Shown: positions 5,786-9,180 of the stretch, piece by piece
How positions within the stretch are numbered: the stretch's first letter is position 1
Layout of the letters: every line of letters starts with the position of its first letter
DNA from: Chitinophagaceae bacterium
GTDB taxonomy: Bacteria > Bacteroidota > Bacteroidia > Chitinophagales > Chitinophagaceae
DNA: 9,180 nucleotides
Reading direction: 5' to 3'
Assembly: GCA_025963615.1 (NCBI GenBank)
Contig: JAOQAL010000208.1
Coordinates: 1 to 9,180 of the forward strand
Notes under the pieces: generated by a model
What the model was told of the DNA's origin: nothing
The model's database searches: none
What the model saw: only the letters and a program-made list of their open reading frames with translations
Translations under genes and position numbers: made by a program

Positions 5786-8154
5786 GTACAAATGATTGGA
5801 TTGGGAAATCCGTTAGACGGGTTGAAGACAAACGGTTTATTACCGGTATGGGAAGGTATACCGATGATATTATACTGCCGCAGCAAACCTATGCATCTTT
5901 CGTGCGCAGTCCGTATGCACATGCAAAAATCATAGGGGTGGACATCCGTGCTGCCAAATCAATGCAGGGTGTTGTGGCCATTTATACTGGCGCGGATGTA
6001 GCCAGTGTAAATGGGGTGCCCTGTGGCTGGCAGGTGAATTTTAAAAACGGTGATATCATGAAGGAGCCCAAACATCCCTTGCTGGTTGCCGATAAAGTCC
6101 GGCATGTAGGCGATGCCGTGGCTATCGTAATTGCAGAAAGCCAGGCCGAAGCGGTAGATGCTGCACAGGCAGTGAATGTAGAATATGAAGAATTGCCTTG
6201 CGTGGTCAATGCGGCGGAGGCCGTGAAGCCGGGTGCGCCGTTGGTTCATGCTGATGTTCCTGCCAATACCTGTTATGATTGGTCCCTGGGTAATCCAATT
6301 TCAGAAGTAGATGAGGCAATCCATAATGCGGCCCATGTCAGTACCCTGGAATTTGTAAACCAACGGTTGATACCCAATGCGATTGAACCCCGCAGCTATA
6401 ACAGTTCGTACGAAGCCGCTACGGACAAGTATACATTATATACCAGTACACAGAACCCGCACCTGATACGCTTATTGATGTGTGCCTTTGTTCTTGGTAT
6501 TCCAGAACATAAAGTAAGAGTAGTAGGTCCGGACGTTGGGGGCGCCTTTGGCAGTAAGATTTTTCATTATACCGAAGAGGCTTTACTTACCTGGTGTACA
6601 AAGAAAATAAAGAGACCGGTGAAGTGGACATCGACAAGGACGGAAGCTTTTCAGTTAGATGCGCATGGAAGAGACCATATAACAAAAGCGGATATGGGGT
6701 TTGACAAGGACGGCAAGATAATGGCCTTGCGTGTAAAAACTTTTGCCAACCTTGGCGCCTATCTTTCTTCATTCGCCACCTGTGTGCCGACTTATTTGCA
6801 TGGCACTTTATTACAGGGGCTATACACCACTCCTAAAATTAATGTGGATATAACAGCCGTATTTACAAATACAACTGTTGTTGACGCTTACCGCGGTGCA
6901 GGCAGACCCGAAGCAACTTACCTGCTGGAACGGTTGGTTGACCTTGCAGCGCATGAAATGAATATGGATCCGGCAGAACTTCGTTTCAAAAACTTTATTC
7001 CTCCTTTTGATGGGATCAATCAACCCGGTTATCAAACTCAGGTTGCCCTGCAATATGATAGTGGTAATTATGAAGGGGTATTGAAAAAAGGTCTGGAGAT
7101 GCTGGGCTATGAAAATTTCAGGAATGAACAAAAGGAAGCTGCCGGGAATGGAAAGTTGCTGGGTGTTGGGTTCTCCACCTATATCGAAGCCTGTGGCATT
7201 GCTCCATCCGCAGTAGTGGGCTCCCTGGGAGCGAGGGCCGGTTTGTATGAGGTAGGCCAGGTTCGTGTACAGCCTACGGGTAAGGTCAGTGTGTACACGG
7301 GTTCACATGCGCACGGCCAGGGACATGAAACAACATTCGCCCAGGTGGTCGCTGATAAATTAGGTATCAGTATGGACGATGTAGAAATTGTTCATGGCGA
7401 TAGTGAAGCAGTAGCTTTTGGAATGGGAACCTATGGTTCCAGGAGCATTGCCGTAGGTGGCAGCGCTATTGTTAAAAGCATTGAAAAAATCATCGAGAAA
7501 GGGAAAAAGATCGCGGCGCATAAACTGGAAGCTAATGCGGATGATATTGAATTCGCATCCGGAAAGTTCACGGTAAAAGGAACAGATAAATCAGTTGGCT
7601 TTGGGGACGTGGCTCTGACGGCTTATGTGCCACACCATTATCCTGCAGGACTTGAGCCAGGTCTTGATTTCAGCAGTTTTTATGATCCGGCCAATTTTAC
7701 CTATCCATTTGGTTGCCATATTGCCGTCGTGGAAATAGATAAAGAAACCGGTAATGTTATTTTAAAGCGTTTTATAGCAGTGGATGATGTGGGTAATGTG
7801 ATTAACCCGATGATAGTCGACGGACAGATACATGGCGGCGTGGTACAGGGTGTGGGTCAGGCATTGTTTGAGGGAGCCGAATACGATGCCAACGGGCAGC
7901 TCACTAATGGTTCTTATATGGATTATTGCATGCCCCGTGCCGATGATGTACCTATGATCGAAACAGCCGGGCAGGTAACACCTTGTCCGCACAACCCACT
8001 GGGAGTAAAGGGCGCGGGCGAAGCGGGTACCATTGGTTCTACACCGGCAGTTGTAAATGCAGTCATCGATGCCTTGTGGAGTGGGGGACATAAAGTAAAA
8101 GATATCCGCATGCCGGTGACTTCGGAAAGAGTATGGCGTGCCATGCAGAATTAG
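5782..8154 (+). CDS. coxL: Molybdenum hydroxylase large subunit, form II CoxL type
   Basis: The Moco-binding catalytic subunit of a xanthine oxidase-family enzyme, 790 residues as expected. It opens with WIGKSVRRVEDKRFITGMGR, typical of the family. Moco-binding segments include VGGAFGSK (252-259) and HGQGHETTFAQ (511-521). The active-site loop is AYRGAGR at 369-375, which defines form II. Form I, the proven CO dehydrogenase, has AYxCSFR with the cysteine that binds copper; that cysteine is absent here. The catalytic glutamate is E747 in GAGEAG (744-749). The substrate is therefore unknown: an aldehyde, purine or other N-heterocycle is as likely as CO. Gene order S-L-M matches form II operons. 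The start overlaps the coxS stop (ATGA), suggesting translational coupling. No sign of damage. The insertion chaperones (XdhC/CoxI, CoxD) that such enzymes need are not in this window. Confidence 0.93.
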   Translation: MSTNDWIGKSVRRVEDKRFITGMGRYTDDIILPQQTYASFVRSPYAHAKIIGVDIRAAKSMQGVVAIYTGADVASVNGVPCGWQVNFKNGDIMKEPKHPLLVADKVRHVGDAVAIVIAESQAEAVDAAQAVNVEYEELPCVVNAAEAVKPGAPLVHADVPANTCYDWSLGNPISEVDEAIHNAAHVSTLEFVNQRLIPNAIEPRSYNSSYEAATDKYTLYTSTQNPHLIRLLMCAFVLGIPEHKVRVVGPDVGGAFGSKIFHYTEEALLTWCTKKIKRPVKWTSTRTEAFQLDAHGRDHITKADMGFDKDGKIMALRVKTFANLGAYLSSFATCVPTYLHGTLLQGLYTTPKINVDITAVFTNTTVVDAYRGAGRPEATYLLERLVDLAAHEMNMDPAELRFKNFIPPFDGINQPGYQTQVALQYDSGNYEGVLKKGLEMLGYENFRNEQKEAAGNGKLLGVGFSTYIEACGIAPSAVVGSLGARAGLYEVGQVRVQPTGKVSVYTGSHAHGQGHETTFAQVVADKLGISMDDVEIVHGDSEAVAFGMGTYGSRSIAVGGSAIVKSIEKIIEKGKKIAAHKLEANADDIEFASGKFTVKGTDKSVGFGDVALTAYVPHHYPAGLEPGLDFSSFYDPANFTYPFGCHIAVVEIDKETGNVILKRFIAVDDVGNVINPMIVDGQIHGGVVQGVGQALFEGAEYDANGQLTNGSYMDYCMPRADDVPMIETAGQVTPCPHNPLGVKGAGEAGTIGSTPAVVNAVIDALWSGGHKVKDIRMPVTSERVWRAMQN

Positions 8155-8221
8155 TGTCCGAACCGGGGATTAGTGTTAATACAGTCGGTTTTACATTCAT
8201 CATTTTAAATTTTACATTTCT

Positions 8222-9055
8222 ATGATACCCGTTGCATTCGATTACCAAAAAGTAAAAACAGTCGAAGAAGCGATTACTGTTTTATCAAAAGGAGATAGTA
8301 AAATATTGGCTGGCGGTCATAGCTTGTTACCGGCTATGAAGCTGCGGTTAAGTCAGCCTGCCAGGTTGGTCGACATTGCAGGTATTGCTGCATTAAAGGG
8401 AATAAAAGAAGAAGATGGTGAAATTGTTATCGGTGCTGCGGTAACCCATGCTGATATTGCCGGCAACAAACTTATTAAGTACCATGTTCCTTTTTTTGCA
8501 GAAGCTGCGGAAATGATCGGGGATTTGCAGGTGCGTAATTTTGGTACTATTGGTGGCAGCCTCGCTCATGCGGATCCAGCAGCGGATTGGCCAGCGTTGG
8601 TACTCGCGTCCGATGCCGCTATAGAAATACAGGACGGGAATGGTAAAAGGAGAATCAAAGCATCTGTTTTTTTTAAAGGGTTATTTGCTACCGCTTTACA
8701 GGATAACGAAATCATTACAGCTATCCGGATTCCGGTTCCTGCCGAAGGAACAAAAACATCTTACCAGAAGTTTGCACAACCTGCTTCGCGGTTTGCCATT
8801 GTCGGTTGCGCCGTCATGCGTTCAGCGGATGGCAAAACTAATATTGCTTTCACCGGCCTGTCAGAAAATGCCTTTCGCGACAGCAAGGCGGAAAATGCAG
8901 TATCAGGAAAGCCTTTGAACGATGATACCATTGCAGCAGCGGCTAATGCGGCGGTTAATGATGTAAGCGTTTTAGAGGATCATTTTGCATCTGAAGCGTA
9001 TCGCCGGCATCTCGCAAAAGTTTATTTAAAAAAAGCGTTGAAGGCCGTCTCATAA
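8222..9055 (+). CDS. coxM: Molybdenum hydroxylase medium subunit, FAD-binding (CoxM-like)
   Basis: The FAD subunit that passes electrons from the iron-sulfur subunit to the final acceptor. At 277 residues it has the usual length. FAD-binding motifs are AGGHSLLP (30-37) and TIGGSLAHADPAAD (109-122), both matching the family patterns AGGxSLxP and TIGGxxxxxxPxxD. A C-terminal CO dehydrogenase flavoprotein domain follows, containing KFAQPASRFAIVGCAV. It starts 67 bases after coxL in an AT-rich spacer with no Shine-Dalgarno and no clear terminator, so it is probably in the same transcript. A lone TAAATTTT in that spacer is a weak -7 match. The last gene seen on this strand; 125 AT-rich bases to the window edge contain no gene I can support. 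Confidence 0.93.
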   Translation: MIPVAFDYQKVKTVEEAITVLSKGDSKILAGGHSLLPAMKLRLSQPARLVDIAGIAALKGIKEEDGEIVIGAAVTHADIAGNKLIKYHVPFFAEAAEMIGDLQVRNFGTIGGSLAHADPAADWPALVLASDAAIEIQDGNGKRRIKASVFFKGLFATALQDNEIITAIRIPVPAEGTKTSYQKFAQPASRFAIVGCAVMRSADGKTNIAFTGLSENAFRDSKAENAVSGKPLNDDTIAAAANAAVNDVSVLEDHFASEAYRRHLAKVYLKKALKAVS

Positions 9056-9180
9056 ATCCCGCGCTATCGTCACGGGTCTTTTAGAGACTTTCTCACTGCA
9101 TATTAACCTAAGAGCAATAAAAGCGACTTATCAGTTATATATTCTATGTTTTTCCTCTTGTGTCTCTTTTTTTATTTTGA

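Noticed and set aside
9058..9088. Possible terminator after coxM (CCCG/CGGG followed by TCTTTTAG)
   Set aside because: The stem has only four pairs and the T-run is interrupted, too weak to call a terminator.
9133..9140. AGTTATAT half-site near the right edge
   Set aside because: Matches 7 of 8 positions of one ModE arm, but no second arm exists at the 8-base spacing.

Overview
The window looks like part of a chromosome from a Bacteroidota bacterium, probably of the Chitinophagaceae type (inference). The reasons are moderate GC, a TonB-dependent outer-membrane receptor, AT-rich leaders almost without Shine-Dalgarno sequences, and promoter elements of the Bacteroidota kind (TTTG / TAnnTTTG). 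The theme throughout is molybdenum: making the molybdenum cofactor (Moco), possibly acquiring the metal, and using it in a molybdenum hydroxylase.

Left half, minus strand, read right to left: moaA (GTP 3',8-cyclase, first step of Moco synthesis), a one-domain ModE-type regulator, a TonB-dependent receptor, and the N-terminal part of moeA (molybdenum insertion), which runs off the left edge. Right half, plus strand: a CoxG-family SRPBCC protein, then the three subunits of a xanthine oxidase-family hydroxylase in the order small (2Fe-2S), large (Moco), medium (FAD). The large subunit carries AYRGAGR, so it is the form II type whose substrate is uncertain, not a proven CO dehydrogenase.

The most interesting signal is regulatory. 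Two 24-bp imperfect palindromes with the same geometry (8-bp arm, 8-bp spacer, 8-bp arm; CGTTATAT-N8-ATATAACG, each 15 of 16 arm positions) lie upstream of the TonB receptor and upstream of moaA. They resemble the Escherichia coli ModE operator, and the local ModE-like protein keeps the ModE helix-turn-helix signature but has no molybdate-binding MOP domain. The receptor site covers a predicted -7 element, as a repressor site would. The moaA site lies upstream of its predicted -7 element, as an activator site could. A weaker third copy sits just before coxG. Together these suggest a ModE-type regulon joining Moco synthesis, an outer-membrane receptor that may take up molybdenum, and perhaps the hydroxylase that uses the cofactor.

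Other points: a pair of interleaved inverted repeats between coxG and coxS that could form alternative RNA hairpins, and one very strong Shine-Dalgarno at the coxS/coxL overlap in a window where no other start has one. No gap exceeds 300 bases. The last 125 bases after coxM are AT-rich and hold no gene I can support.
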